DNA of 64,000 nucleotides from JAAYCI01 sp031551695 (GCA_031551695.1 JAVBNG010000007.1:47214-111213), one strand, 5' to 3'; counted from the stretch's first letter, positions 48,784 to 59,939 are shown. Notes: generated from the sequence alone by a model not told the origin. Numbers and translations are program-made.

Positions 48784-50163
48784 ATGCCCATCACAGCAGC
48801 CATTGCCGTGCCCCACGCGCCCATTTTGGTGCCGGAGGTTGGCCGGGGCGAAGAAAAGAAAGCCGCCGCCACGGTTACGGCGCTTGAAAAGGCGGCGCGG
48901 CTTCTTGCCGCGCAAAAGCCGGACACCATTGTCTTGTTCAGCCCCCACAGCACGCTGTACAGTGACTATTTCCACATTTCGCCGGGGCAAAACGCCGCGG
49001 GGGATTTCGGCAGCTTTGGCGCGCCGGGCGTGCAGGTTCGGGTGGACTATGACGAGGCCCTTGCGCTGGCCGTCGAGAAAAACGCGCAAAAGGCATGCCT
49101 TGCGGCGGGGCCGCTGGGGGAAAAAGAGCGCGCGCTGGACCACGGCGTGCTGGTGCCGCTGTATTTTTTAAACCAAGCGTACACCGGCTACAAGCTGGTG
49201 CGCATCGGCCTTTCCGGCGTGCCGCTGTATGACCATTACCGCTTTGGCCAGTGCGTGGCGGCGGCCTGCGAAGGCAAAAACGTCTGCATTCTGGCCAGTG
49301 GGGACTTGTCCCACCGGCTTGCGGCGGACGGGCCCTATGGCTTCACGCGGGAGGGCCCGGTGCTGGACGCGGCCATCACGGCGGCGCTGGGAGACGGAGA
49401 CTTTGGCCAACTGCTTGCCATTGACCAGCAACTGGCCGAAAAGGGCGCCGAGTGCGGTTTGCGCTCCTTTGTGATGATGGCCGGCGCGCTGGACGGCCGC
49501 GCCGTGCAGTCGGAACTTTTGAGCTATGAGGGGCCCTTTGGCATCGGCTATGCCGTAGCCACATTTTTGCCAGGCGGCACGGATGAGGCCCGCCGGTTTG
49601 GCCGCCGATATGAACGGGCGGCGGAAAGCGAAGTGGAGGACGCCATGGAAAAAGAAGACGCCTATGTAAAGCTGGCGCGGCTTTCTTTTGAAACCTACGT
49701 AAAAACAGGCAGGCGCGCGGCGTTGCCGGGGGGCCTGCCGCCGGAGATGCTGGCGAAACGCGCGGGCGCGTTTGTGTCGCTGCACCGCTTTGGCAGGCTG
49801 CGCGGATGCATCGGCACCGTCGAGCCTACAGCGGCAAACGTGGCGGAAGAAATTTTGCAAAACGCCGTGAGCGCGGCCACGGCCGACCCACGCTTTGAGC
49901 CGGTGCGCCCGGAGGAGCTTTCCACGCTGGAGGTGAGCGTGGATGTGCTGGGTGAGGCAGAACCGGTGGATTCCATCGCCGCGCTGGACCCGAAGCGCTA
50001 TGGGGTGATTGTTTCCAGCGGATGGCGGCGCGGCTTGCTGCTGCCGGATTTGGACGGTGTGGACACCGCCCAAGACCAGGTGGATATTGCCCGTCGCAAG
50101 GCGGGCATCGAGCCGGACGCGGCTGTGCGGCTGGAGCGGTTCGAGGTGGTGCGCCATGCGTAG
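48784..50163 (+). CDS. AmmeMemoRadiSam system protein: Memo-like dioxygenase domain fused to AMMECR1 domain
   Basis: This is a 459-residue two-domain protein. Residues 1-265 form a LigB/class III extradiol dioxygenase-like (Memo) domain: 'AAIAVPHAPILVPEVGRG' at the N-terminus, 'VLFSPHSTLY' near 56 and 'ILASGDLSHRL' near 170. Residues 285-455 are an AMMECR1 domain with the hallmark 'GRLRGCIGT' near 338. Some genomes encode these as separate genes. The downstream radical SAM gene overlaps its stop. The biochemical product of the system is not established; modification of a macromolecule or cofactor is proposed. Confidence 0.93.
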   Translation: MPITAAIAVPHAPILVPEVGRGEEKKAAATVTALEKAARLLAAQKPDTIVLFSPHSTLYSDYFHISPGQNAAGDFGSFGAPGVQVRVDYDEALALAVEKNAQKACLAAGPLGEKERALDHGVLVPLYFLNQAYTGYKLVRIGLSGVPLYDHYRFGQCVAAACEGKNVCILASGDLSHRLAADGPYGFTREGPVLDAAITAALGDGDFGQLLAIDQQLAEKGAECGLRSFVMMAGALDGRAVQSELLSYEGPFGIGYAVATFLPGGTDEARRFGRRYERAAESEVEDAMEKEDAYVKLARLSFETYVKTGRRAALPGGLPPEMLAKRAGAFVSLHRFGRLRGCIGTVEPTAANVAEEILQNAVSAATADPRFEPVRPEELSTLEVSVDVLGEAEPVDSIAALDPKRYGVIVSSGWRRGLLLPDLDGVDTAQDQVDIARRKAGIEPDAAVRLERFEVVRHA

Positions 50164-51061
50164 CCGCGGGCCGATGGACCGGGGAGAGGCGGCGGACAAC
50201 AGCGGCACACAGCTCACATGTGACATCTGCCCACGGGCGTGCCGCCTGCGTGAAGGCGACACCGGGTTTTGCCGCGCCCGCCGCGCGGAAAACGGCAACG
50301 TGGTGTACGCGGGCTACGGTCTTTTAAGCGCTCTGGCACTGGACCCCATCGAAAAAAAGCCGTTCGCGCGCTTTCATCCGGGCAGCCTGATTTTGTCCGC
50401 CGGGGGTTTTGGTTGCAATATGCGCTGCCCCTGTTGCCAAAACCACGACATTTCGCAAACTTCCCCGCCCCGCCCTGCCGGCGGCGCAGGCGATGCATCC
50501 GGCGCGCAGGCCATCCGCATGGCGCCGGAAGCGCTGGTGGAACGGGCGGTGCAGCTGCGAGAGCATGGCAACATCGGCATCGCCTTCACCTACAACGAGC
50601 CCGCCGTGGGGTATGAATTCGTGCGGGACACGGCGGCCCGTGCAAAAAAAGCCGGCTTGCTGTGCGCCATGGTGACGAACGGCTATTTCACCGGCAAGGT
50701 GGCCACGGGCCTGGAAGGGCTTATCGACGCCTTTAACATCGATTTAAAGTGCTTTACACAGGCGGGTTACCGTTCCCTTGGCGGCGGCCTTGCCGCCGTG
50801 CAAAATAGCATCCGCCGCACGGCGCGTTATGCCCATGTGGAAGTGACAACGCTGGTGGTGCCGGGCCTGTCCGACGATGCGGACGACATGCGCGCACAGG
50901 CGCGGTTTTTGGCGGACGTCTCGCCGGAGATCCCGCTGCATTTGTCCCGCTATTTTCCGCGCTGGCAGGCGGACGCGCCGCCCACGCCGCCGGAGACCTT
51001 GCGGCGGCTTGCTGGAATTGCCAATGAATATTTGCAAAATGTATACTCGGGAAATATATAA
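50156..51061 (+). CDS. AmmeMemoRadiSam system radical SAM enzyme
   Basis: This is a 301-residue radical SAM protein. 'TCDICPRACRLREGDTGFC' near the N-terminus is a cysteine-rich strip shared with PflA-like enzymes, and the radical SAM cluster is the C-x3-C-x2-C of 'CNMRCPCCQN' near 85-91. 'VTNGYFTGK' and 'FNIDLKCFTQAGYR' follow. ATG 50156 overlaps the previous gene by 8 bases with GAGGTGG upstream, implying coupled translation. It completes the three-part system with the fused Memo-AMMECR1 protein. Confidence 0.93.
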   Translation: MRSRGPMDRGEAADNSGTQLTCDICPRACRLREGDTGFCRARRAENGNVVYAGYGLLSALALDPIEKKPFARFHPGSLILSAGGFGCNMRCPCCQNHDISQTSPPRPAGGAGDASGAQAIRMAPEALVERAVQLREHGNIGIAFTYNEPAVGYEFVRDTAARAKKAGLLCAMVTNGYFTGKVATGLEGLIDAFNIDLKCFTQAGYRSLGGGLAAVQNSIRRTARYAHVEVTTLVVPGLSDDADDMRAQARFLADVSPEIPLHLSRYFPRWQADAPPTPPETLRRLAGIANEYLQNVYSGNI

Positions 51062-51129
51062 CAAATAGTATAATTTTGAATTTATTATGCTTTTTTGCAG
51101 CGGCGAAAAACAACGCAAAAAGGCAACCG

Positions 51130-51241
51130 AGAAGAGATTGGGTATGCAAAAGCCCTTCGTCAGCTGCAAGCTGCCTAATATACAACGTCTTTTCGTTGTA
51201 TATGAGGCGGGGCGGAAGGTAGGAGGAGGCTGCGTACCCAG
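51130..51241 (-). repeat. dispersed structured intergenic element, copy D
   Basis: On the minus strand the conserved strips are TACCTTCCGC (51221-51212) and CTTGCAGCTGAC (51170-51159). The inner hairpin is the longest of the four: GCCTAATATACAACG (51173-51187) pairs with CGTTGTATATGAGGC (51194-51208), with one mismatch. Outside, TGGGTATGCA pairs with TGCGTACCCA. It lies between the convergent radical SAM and AraC genes, before the terminator at 51271. Confidence 0.75.
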
Positions 51242-51270
51242 CCCCCTGCCCGGGCGGTCTTTTTCGGCAA

Positions 51271-51310
51271 GCAAAAGCCCCGCCGGTTCCCGGCAGGGCC
51301 TTGCTTTATT
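51271..51310. terminator. intrinsic terminator between radical SAM gene and AraC gene
   Basis: A long stem (GCAAAAGCCCCGCCGG with CCGGCAGGGCCTTGC, 3-nt loop) is followed by TTTATT on the plus strand. The minus strand ends in GGGGCTTTTGC, so it may work both ways. Confidence 0.8.
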
Positions 51311-51334
51311 GGGTGTTTGTAGAGTAGTCGTTTT

Positions 51335-52174
51335 TTAGGAAGAGCGTTTTTTGTATTGCTGCGGGCTCATGCCGTATTCCTTTGTAAAGGCGCGGTAAAA
51401 ACCGGCGTAATCGCCGAAGCCACATTTTTGGTAGGCCTCTTTCACGGGCACGCCGTTCAGCATGGCGTCGCGGCCAATTTGCAGGCGGCGCATCAGCACA
51501 TAATGGTACAGCGAAGTGCCCATCTGCTTTTTGAAGCTGTGGGCCAGGTGCGACGGGCTGTACTCAAACTGTTCCGCCAGGCTTTCCACGGTGATGGCCT
51601 CGGTGCAGTGGGCATGGATGTAGGTGAGCACAGGGGAAAGGCGGTTGTCGTTGCCGGAAAGCAGCACGTCGTTGCCGTTTGCCTTGGTGATGCGGTTGAT
51701 TTGCACCATCAGCGCCGAAAGCATGGCCTTCGTCGAAAGTTCGGCGTTCATGCGGTCACTGCGGCACTCCGCCGCCACAATTTCAAAGGCGTCCTGCACG
51801 CCGTCAAACACGTCCGGCGACAGGCGCAGCAGGTAGCGGTGCTGGTTTTCCGCCTGCTGGTAGGCGTAATCGGCCTCTTCGTCCTGCAGTTTCAAAAAGG
51901 TCATAAAGCGGCGGGTCATCCACACGCCGTGGCGCTCAAACGGGCAGCCGCGCTGTTTCAGCGTGGCGCTTACCATCACGCCGGCGGGCACAAACAAAAT
52001 GTCGCCCACCTTCAGCTTGTAAAACTGGTCTTCCACCCAGTATTCCGCGCCGCCTTCGGTGACGCAAATAAGCTCATACATTTCACGCATAGACGACGGA
52101 ATTTGGCCACCTGCTTCGTCCCGGCTGGTGCCGCCTTCATAGTCTACCCCGCGCTGTAGCATGGACGCTGCCAT
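51335..52174 (-). CDS. AraC family transcriptional regulator
   Basis: This is a 279-residue regulator: N-terminal cupin-like sensory domain ('YKLKVGDILFVPAGVMVSATL') and C-terminal double helix-turn-helix ('LAEQFEYSPSHLAHSFKKQ', 'VPVKEAYQKCGFGDYAGFYRAF'), the AraC DNA-binding module. Start 52174 is chosen because GGGAGGGG lies 4 bases upstream. It is transcribed away from the flippase operon end; the target genes are not evident. Confidence 0.88.
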   Translation of the reverse strand: MAASMLQRGVDYEGGTSRDEAGGQIPSSMREMYELICVTEGGAEYWVEDQFYKLKVGDILFVPAGVMVSATLKQRGCPFERHGVWMTRRFMTFLKLQDEEADYAYQQAENQHRYLLRLSPDVFDGVQDAFEIVAAECRSDRMNAELSTKAMLSALMVQINRITKANGNDVLLSGNDNRLSPVLTYIHAHCTEAITVESLAEQFEYSPSHLAHSFKKQMGTSLYHYVLMRRLQIGRDAMLNGVPVKEAYQKCGFGDYAGFYRAFTKEYGMSPQQYKKRSS

Positions 52175-52348
52175 ACTGCCCCTCCCTGCTTCGATGCGCC
52201 ACCGGATTCGCACGACGGCCGCGGCATCTTTGTCTCCTACAACATAAATCGCAATGTTATTATACCGACTCTATAAATAAATGTCAAATAGAAGCTTTTA
52301 CAGGCGATGTTTTGTTTTGCCTGCATCATTGCACAGCGGGGCAAAGCG

Positions 52349-53770
52349 CTAGCGCGCGCGGGCCGAACGGCGGCGGGAAAGAAGGCTCAACATTCCAGTA
52401 TATAGTGTTGATACGTTTAAAATAAACATAAAAACCAAAATGATGCCACACCAAAGCGGCCACAAAGGCACCTCGTACAGCATCAGCGCCCCCTGGCCGA
52501 AGATGGCCAGTGTGTTCAGCGCTATTTTCAACACATTATAGCGAATGCGGATGAAGCGGCGGGTGTTTACGGCGCGGATGACAAACACCAGCAGGTAGCT
52601 GACGAATGTTGCAAATGCTGCACCATTTGGGCCAAACTTTGGAATGAGCAGCGCGTTCAGCACAAGGTTTGCCGCGGCGCCGGCCATGGTGGTAACGAGC
52701 GACAGGCCTGAGCGTTTTTCAACCATGTACACGCTGTTGAGGAAGGCGACGAAACAGGAGAATATGCTGGCCGCCACAAGGATGGGCACATAGCGCCAGG
52801 CGATGAAAAAGTCCGGCGCAACCAGCACGCCCATAATAACCTTACACCCGTACACCAGGCCGCTGCCGGCCAAAAACACCACGGCGGAAAGCCCGCCGAA
52901 CACCTGTGAAAAAAAGTGGTGGCGGCCGCGGCCCTGCCCGTCGGTAACGGCGGAAAGCTGCCACGCCTCGGTGAAAATGGTGGAAAACAGCATCAGCAGC
53001 GAGGGCACCTTTGCCGCCGCCGCGTACAGGCCGTTTTCCGCCGCGCCGCGCATATAGGCGATGAAATAGCGGTCGCTTACCGACGTGACCCACCAGAACA
53101 GCAGGGCGGGCACCAGCGGCAGGCAGTAGTGCAGCATGGTTTTGTAAAGCGGCCAGTCAAAGTTCGCAAAGCGCACATAGCGCCACAGCCGTTCGATAAG
53201 GGTAAGGCCCAGGATGCTTAGGAAATCGGCGCAGATGATGGCCAGCAAATAGCCCACGACGCCCAGTTTCAGCACCAACAGGAACAGAATGTTAAAGCCC
53301 ACGGTGTATAAAACCGACAAAATGCCGTCGATGGCATATAGGCGCGTATATAGTTTCGCCCGGGTAAACTGGCAGCAAAGGGTGCGCAGGCAGCTTACCA
53401 GCACGCAGGCGTACATCAGCACAATTTGGTCCTTCACCAGGGGGATGATGCCCACCAGCGGAGACACGGCAAGCAACAGGGAAAAGCCCATGCCGATTGC
53501 AATGAGCCCCGCCGTGAATACGCCGCGCTTTGGAACGTTTTTTTCCAGGCCAAAGCGGATGACCGCGTTGGAGATGCCCAGGCTGACGAGGGGGATGAGG
53601 AAATTGACCGACTGCTGCACCAGGTCCGCCGTGCCGAATTCCGCCTCGGTCATGGCGCCGGTGTACAGCCGCGTAAGCAGGAAGCTCAGGATCTTTGACG
53701 AAAAACTGCTGATGGCAAATAAGACAGTATTCGACAATAATCGCGTATATTTGTTTCCTGAACTGCTCAA
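52349..53770 (-). CDS. MOP-superfamily polysaccharide flippase (Wzx-like)
   Basis: This is a 473-residue protein with about 14 transmembrane helices of the Wzx/RfbX/MATE-like fold. The N-terminal 'ISSFSSKILSFLLTRLYTG' helix and 'GTADLVQQSVNFLIPLVSLG' are typical of oligosaccharide-lipid flippases. Translation starts at TTG 53770 with GAGGTGG upstream. No glycosyltransferases adjoin it. It probably translocates lipid-linked saccharide across the membrane. Confidence 0.85.
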   Translation of the reverse strand: MSSSGNKYTRLLSNTVLFAISSFSSKILSFLLTRLYTGAMTEAEFGTADLVQQSVNFLIPLVSLGISNAVIRFGLEKNVPKRGVFTAGLIAIGMGFSLLLAVSPLVGIIPLVKDQIVLMYACVLVSCLRTLCCQFTRAKLYTRLYAIDGILSVLYTVGFNILFLLVLKLGVVGYLLAIICADFLSILGLTLIERLWRYVRFANFDWPLYKTMLHYCLPLVPALLFWWVTSVSDRYFIAYMRGAAENGLYAAAAKVPSLLMLFSTIFTEAWQLSAVTDGQGRGRHHFFSQVFGGLSAVVFLAGSGLVYGCKVIMGVLVAPDFFIAWRYVPILVAASIFSCFVAFLNSVYMVEKRSGLSLVTTMAGAAANLVLNALLIPKFGPNGAAFATFVSYLLVFVIRAVNTRRFIRIRYNVLKIALNTLAIFGQGALMLYEVPLWPLWCGIILVFMFILNVSTLYTGMLSLLSRRRSARAR

Positions 53771-53858
53771 ACGTCCACCTCACACAAAAAAATACGTTAA
53801 TACTGCCGCAAACTGCTTGAACTGCCAAAAAAACAGGTTGGCATGGGCCGTGTTTTGC

Positions 53859-54437
53859 TCATGGCTGCCTGAGGGCTTTGCGCCGGGCCTTGTAGTCCGG
53901 CATCAGGCGGGCCATTTCCGCGTGGAAGCCGGGGCCGTGGTCCGGGTGCAGGAAATGGACATACTCGTGCAGCACCACATATTCCTGCACGGCGGCGGGC
54001 TTTTCCGCCAGCCGCATATTAAACGTGAGCGTGCGTGTTTGCACGTTGCAAACGCCCCAGCGCGTCTTCATGTCGCGCACTTTCAGCGCGGGCTTTTTGT
54101 CGCCGAGCAAATCGGCAAACAAAGGAAAAATATCGTCGCTGATGCGAGAAAACAGGGCGACGCACTCGGGTTTTGTGTAGCGGCAGGGCACAGCGGGAGA
54201 CTTGTTCAGCTGGGTGGCGCGGTTGGTTTCCACCCAGGCGGCCTTTTCCCGTAAAAATCCATCGATGGTGTGCATGGGCATGCGCAGGGGCGCGCTTACG
54301 GCCACGCTGCCGTCCGCGCGCACGCGCAGGTTGATGTTGCGCACGTTTTTTCGCGAAAGGGTGTAGGTGATGGGGCCGTTTGCTGCGATTAGCGTGCGTG
54401 TTTCCGTGGTGACGGTTTTTACACCGCTTTTTCTCAT
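53859..54437 (-). CDS. DUF45/YgjP-like zinc metallopeptidase domain protein
   Basis: This is a 192-residue cytoplasmic protein. It has the metzincin-like motif HEYVH at residues 157-161 with a third ligand His near 164-172 ('HPDHGPGFH'), the DUF45 (YgjP/WLM) signature. 'TRWGVCNVQTRTLTFNMRL' is the conserved substrate-side strip. Its ATG overlaps the stop of the upstream NADH oxidoreductase-like gene (ATGA), so it belongs to the flavodiiron operon. Substrate unknown. Confidence 0.88.
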   Translation of the reverse strand: MRKSGVKTVTTETRTLIAANGPITYTLSRKNVRNINLRVRADGSVAVSAPLRMPMHTIDGFLREKAAWVETNRATQLNKSPAVPCRYTKPECVALFSRISDDIFPLFADLLGDKKPALKVRDMKTRWGVCNVQTRTLTFNMRLAEKPAAVQEYVVLHEYVHFLHPDHGPGFHAEMARLMPDYKARRKALRQP

Positions 54438-55684
54438 AGTTCCAACAACTCCAGGGAATCTTTCACCGAGGTGCCAGCCATGACGGCGGCCTTCAGTTTT
54501 TGCGGGGCGCCGCCGCCGGTGAACAGCGCGCCCGCCAAGTGGCCGCCGGAATAGAACAAGCGGCGGTAGGCGCCGGTTTCGGTGTTTTGGTACAGTGCCG
54601 TTTCGGCCGCAGAGTCGGACACGGCACCGACGGAAAGCATGGAAAAGGGCCCGAACTGGAACGGTGTCACCGGCACAAAGGGAACATAAGGGGCGCCTTC
54701 GTCGCCCGCCATGGAGGCGCCGGCCACTTCACCCATGGCCATGGCCGTTCCGGCAAGGGCCAGCACGCTTTGGTGGTATTCGGCGCAGTCGCCCGCCGCC
54801 CAGATGTCGGCATGGCTGGTGTGCATGAAGTCGTTCACCACAATGCCGCGGGAAAGGTCCAGCCCGATGGCGAGGGCGAGAGCGGTGTCACTGCGCACGC
54901 CGAGGCTTGCCACAACGAAGTCGGTGGTAAATTCGGCGCCGTCGCTTAAAACAACACCGGTTGCCGTGGCGGAGGCGACGGATTTGCCCGTGATGACGGA
55001 AATGCCCGCCTCGTCCAGCGCGGCGGTAAGCGCGGCGGACACGGCGGCGTCCGCCTGGATGGACAAAATGCGGGAGGCCAGCTCCACAATGGTGACGGAC
55101 GCGCCGCGCACATGCAGGGCGCGCGCTGCTTCCAGGCCCAAAATGCCACCGCCGACCACCACGGCCCGACGGCCTTCGCTCAAAACCCCCAGGGCAACGG
55201 CGTCTTCGTAGCTGCGCAGGGTGTGCACCGGCACGGCGCCGGGCAAAGATTTCACCGGGTTGAATGGCTGCGAGCCGGTGGCAAGCAGCAGTTTGGTGTA
55301 GGGCAGTGTGGCGGCGCTGCTTTCCGCGGCATCTTCAACGCCGGCGTTTTTGCCTGCGGAACTGACGTTTGCAAAACCACCCACAGGCAGAACGGATTCC
55401 AACACCAGCTTTTTTTCGCCGGCTTCAATGGAGACCACGCGGGTGGCAAGCATCACATCCACCTGATGTTCAGCATACCACATTTCGGCTTCCATCAGCA
55501 ACCCGCCAAGGCCGCTGCCGCTTTGGATAACACCGGGCAGCGCAGGGCGGTGGTACGGCAGGTGGTTTTCAGCCGTCACCATGGTGATGCGGCCGGTTTT
55601 GTCGCGTTTGCGGATGGCCTTTGCCGCAGCCAGAGCCGCCGCGCCGCCGCCGATAAGCACATATTTTTCATTGGTGTTTCCCAT
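54434..55684 (-). CDS. FAD-dependent NADH:rubredoxin oxidoreductase-like protein
   Basis: This is a 416-residue pyridine nucleotide-disulfide-type oxidoreductase. FAD dinucleotide-binding 'VLIGGGAAALAAAKAI' is at the N-terminus, the NADH-binding 'AVVVGGGILGLEAARAL' near 165, and the FAD-contact strip 'DIWAAGDCAEY' near 290. There is no redox-active Cys pair, as expected for NADH:rubredoxin reductases. Start 55684 has AAGGAGG upstream. With the rubredoxin and flavodiiron protein upstream it forms an electron chain from NADH. Confidence 0.85.
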   Translation of the reverse strand: MGNTNEKYVLIGGGAAALAAAKAIRKRDKTGRITMVTAENHLPYHRPALPGVIQSGSGLGGLLMEAEMWYAEHQVDVMLATRVVSIEAGEKKLVLESVLPVGGFANVSSAGKNAGVEDAAESSAATLPYTKLLLATGSQPFNPVKSLPGAVPVHTLRSYEDAVALGVLSEGRRAVVVGGGILGLEAARALHVRGASVTIVELASRILSIQADAAVSAALTAALDEAGISVITGKSVASATATGVVLSDGAEFTTDFVVASLGVRSDTALALAIGLDLSRGIVVNDFMHTSHADIWAAGDCAEYHQSVLALAGTAMAMGEVAGASMAGDEGAPYVPFVPVTPFQFGPFSMLSVGAVSDSAAETALYQNTETGAYRRLFYSGGHLAGALFTGGGAPQKLKAAVMAGTSVKDSLELLEL

Positions 55685-55854
55685 AGGGGCACCTCCTTTT
55701 GCACAGTTGTTTGTGCTGATGCCGCAACGGTTGCGCGGCAATGCCGGCCGGTGAGCGGCCGGCCGGGGAACAAAAACAGGCCGCGGCAGCGGATGAACCG
55801 ATGGCGCGGCCTGCTGTTCCGCGCGAACGCCCGGAACAGGGTACGGTTTTGGAA

Positions 55855-55971
55855 CTATTCAGTCACTTCTTCAAAATTTTCGGGGCCGGCCGCGCCGCAC
55901 ACAGGGCATACATCCGGTGGGGTCTCGCCTTCAAATTCCGCTCCGCACACGATACAACGCCACTTTTTCAT
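55855..55971 (-). CDS. rubredoxin-like small protein
   Basis: This is a 38-residue protein: 'MKKWRCIVCGAEFEG' then 'PDVCPVCGAAGPENFEEV'. Two CxxC/CPxCG knuckles (Cys 6/9 and Cys 22/25) bind a single Fe. The size and sequence resemble the compact rubredoxin domain of rubrerythrin and short rubredoxins. GGAGCG lies 6 bases upstream of the ATG. It sits between the flavodiiron gene and its oxidoreductase and is the obvious electron shuttle. Confidence 0.92.
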   Translation of the reverse strand: MKKWRCIVCGAEFEGETPPDVCPVCGAAGPENFEEVTE

Positions 55972-56092
55972 AAACGCTCCTTTTTGTTTATAAATTCAAC
56001 ACGATACAAACACAATCCACAGCCGGCGTTTGTACGCCTGCCGGCGCGCAAGCGCACGGGTGTGGTTTGCTGCGATGGTTGGTCCTGCGGGC

Positions 56093-57304
56093 CTAGGCCT
56101 CCAGCAAGGCGGCGGCAAACTCTTTGCCAAACTGCACGGCCGCTTCAAGATCTTCCTCGGCGGGCTTCAGCCGCACGCGCAGGGCGGGCAGGGGCAGGTT
56201 CATGTTCAGTTGGGTAAGCCGGGCCAGAATGTTTCGGCAGGCCTCGCCGCTCCAGCCGTAGCTGCCAAACGCGCCGCCCAGTTTGCCCCGGTGGATAACC
56301 GGGCTCAGGCACAGCATGGATTCGTAAATGGGCGGCAGGGCGTCGCCCACCATGGTACAGCTGCCGAACAGCACGGCGGAGGCATCATAGATAGCGGCTT
56401 TCGCATCATCTATGCTGTCTGTAACCAAATCGAATGTTGTAATATCTTGAACCCCGCCTTTGCGCAGCCCTTCTATGATGGATTTGGCCAGGGTGCGGGT
56501 GTACCCGTAGGCGCTTACATAGGAGATTACAACATTTTTCACACTCTTATCGGGCGCTTTGCTCCAATTTCGATACATTTCGATGTATTTTTCGATATCA
56601 GTGCGCAGCACTGGCCCATGGCCGGTAAAAATGTATTTAATCTCAAGGCCTTCGATTTTATCCAGCGCATTTGACATGTGCGGATAGCGATAAGGGCCCA
56701 TAATATTGTCAAAATAGTATTTAAACGCATAGTTGAAGCTCTCGGCAGACAAAGCGTCCTGCATTTTGTCGAGGAAGATGGCTTCGTTGGCATAGTGGCA
56801 GCCAAAGCTGTCGCAGGTAAACAGGGCGCCCGCTTCCGGAATCCAGGTAAACATGGTATCCGGCCAGTGCAGCATGGGCACATACAGGAAGTGCAGGCTC
56901 ATGCCGCCGATATCGATGACATCTTTATCCGTTATCACCCGGTGCGGGAAATCGTCGTTTATGATCTCGCCCAGAAAGGTGATGGCTGTGCCGCTGCCCA
57001 GCACCGTGGCTTTTGGCGCAAGCTGCAACAGTTTTGCGATGCAGCCCGTGTGGTCCGGCTCCGTGTGGTTGCACACGATATAATCGATGTCCGCAATGGG
57101 GCACACCTCTTCAATGTTCGAGAAAAATTCTTCGCAGAACTTGTCTTTCGCCGCTTCCACCAGCACGGTTTTATGTTGGCCTTTTACAATGTAGGAGTTA
57201 TAGGTGGTGCCGTAGTCAGTTTCCATAATAATATCGAAAACACGAAGCTTTTTGTCTAGCACACCCACATAATATATGTTGTCAGCCGCTTGCACTGCCC
57301 CCAT
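56093..57304 (-). CDS. flavodiiron protein (A-type flavoprotein, FprA-like)
   Basis: This is a 403-residue O2/NO reductase. The metallo-beta-lactamase-like domain carries the diiron ligands in 'HTEPDH' (80-85), H146, D165 and H229; the flavodoxin domain starts near 256 ('VVISYVSAYGYTRTLA'). It reduces O2 to water (or NO to N2O) with electrons from rubredoxin. I prefer the ATG at 57304 because GGGAAGTGG precedes it and the family starts about there; an upstream in-frame ATG at 57328 is possible. Promoter at 57356-57384. Confidence 0.95.
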   Translation of the reverse strand: MGAVQAADNIYYVGVLDKKLRVFDIIMETDYGTTYNSYIVKGQHKTVLVEAAKDKFCEEFFSNIEEVCPIADIDYIVCNHTEPDHTGCIAKLLQLAPKATVLGSGTAITFLGEIINDDFPHRVITDKDVIDIGGMSLHFLYVPMLHWPDTMFTWIPEAGALFTCDSFGCHYANEAIFLDKMQDALSAESFNYAFKYYFDNIMGPYRYPHMSNALDKIEGLEIKYIFTGHGPVLRTDIEKYIEMYRNWSKAPDKSVKNVVISYVSAYGYTRTLAKSIIEGLRKGGVQDITTFDLVTDSIDDAKAAIYDASAVLFGSCTMVGDALPPIYESMLCLSPVIHRGKLGGAFGSYGWSGEACRNILARLTQLNMNLPLPALRVRLKPAEEDLEAAVQFGKEFAAALLEA

Positions 57305-57355
57305 AGCTTTCCACTTCCCTTTCGTCATAACTATACCAAATCAGTATATGTTAAT

Positions 57356-57384
57356 ATTATAGCAGAGAACAGTTATGTGTACAA
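57356..57384 (-). promoter_or_regulatory. promoter of the flavodiiron-rubredoxin-oxidoreductase operon
   Basis: On the minus strand, -35 TTGTAC and -10 TATAAT are exactly 17 bp apart. Transcription would start about 45 bp before the ATG at 57304. Confidence 0.75.
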
Positions 57385-57420
57385 GCGAAAAATGTAAATA
57401 TGCCGGAAAAACGCCCTACA

Positions 57421-57933
57421 TCAGGCGGGTGGAGGTTCCGGCACAAAGGCAAACACGGCCAGGACGGCCACCAGTAAAGCATGAGCGGCGGCCGAAAAGG
57501 CGGCGAAGGCGTTTGTGGCGGCGGAAGAGAGCAAAAGCTGCCAAACCGCGGGAGAAACCACGGCGGCGGCGCACGCGAAACAGGCGGCGGCCAAGAGCAC
57601 CCGCCAAACGCGCTGTTTTGGCGGCAACTCCATATGTAAAAAACCGGCCGCCATAATGCCGAACAAGAAGCATTCCCCCACAGCGCGCAAAACAACGACG
57701 GTGGAAAACGCCGTGCCAAAAACAAAAATGCCGGCCACCGCAAGGGCCGCCAGCGCAAAGCAAAGTGCCGCCGCGCCCGGGAAGCCGCCCCAAAAACGGC
57801 GAAAAGCGCGCATGGCGTTTGCCGCCAGCACAAAGCCCACTGCGTCGATAAGCAAGTCGATGCCAAAGGCGCGCAAGGTAAAAAAGGCAAAAGCAAAACC
57901 AAATGCCGCCAGGAGGCAGGCAATTTTACGCAT
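57421..57933 (-). CDS. small multi-span membrane protein, unknown function
   Basis: This is a 170-residue protein with about five hydrophobic helices, Ala/Phe/Val-rich, ending in 'FAFVPEPPPA'. Start 57933 has GGAGG 7 bases upstream; an overlapping Arg/Trp/Pro-rich open frame is a shadow. No family motif was recognised. It lies between the flavodiiron promoter and the helicase gene. Confidence 0.65.
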   Translation of the reverse strand: MRKIACLLAAFGFAFAFFTLRAFGIDLLIDAVGFVLAANAMRAFRRFWGGFPGAAALCFALAALAVAGIFVFGTAFSTVVVLRAVGECFLFGIMAAGFLHMELPPKQRVWRVLLAAACFACAAAVVSPAVWQLLLSSAATNAFAAFSAAAHALLVAVLAVFAFVPEPPPA

Positions 57934-58013
57934 AGGCTCGCCTCCGGACGGCATTATTTTGTGGTGACGAGACGGTACTTCGAGCGGTATCTAATAATAC
58001 CGGTGGAAGATGG

Positions 58014-59939
<1,926 letters not shown>

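Noticed and set aside
57357..57923. 188-residue Arg/Trp/Pro-rich frame overlapping the small membrane protein
   Set aside because: It has no ribosome binding site; the alternative frame has GGAGG and clean transmembrane segments.
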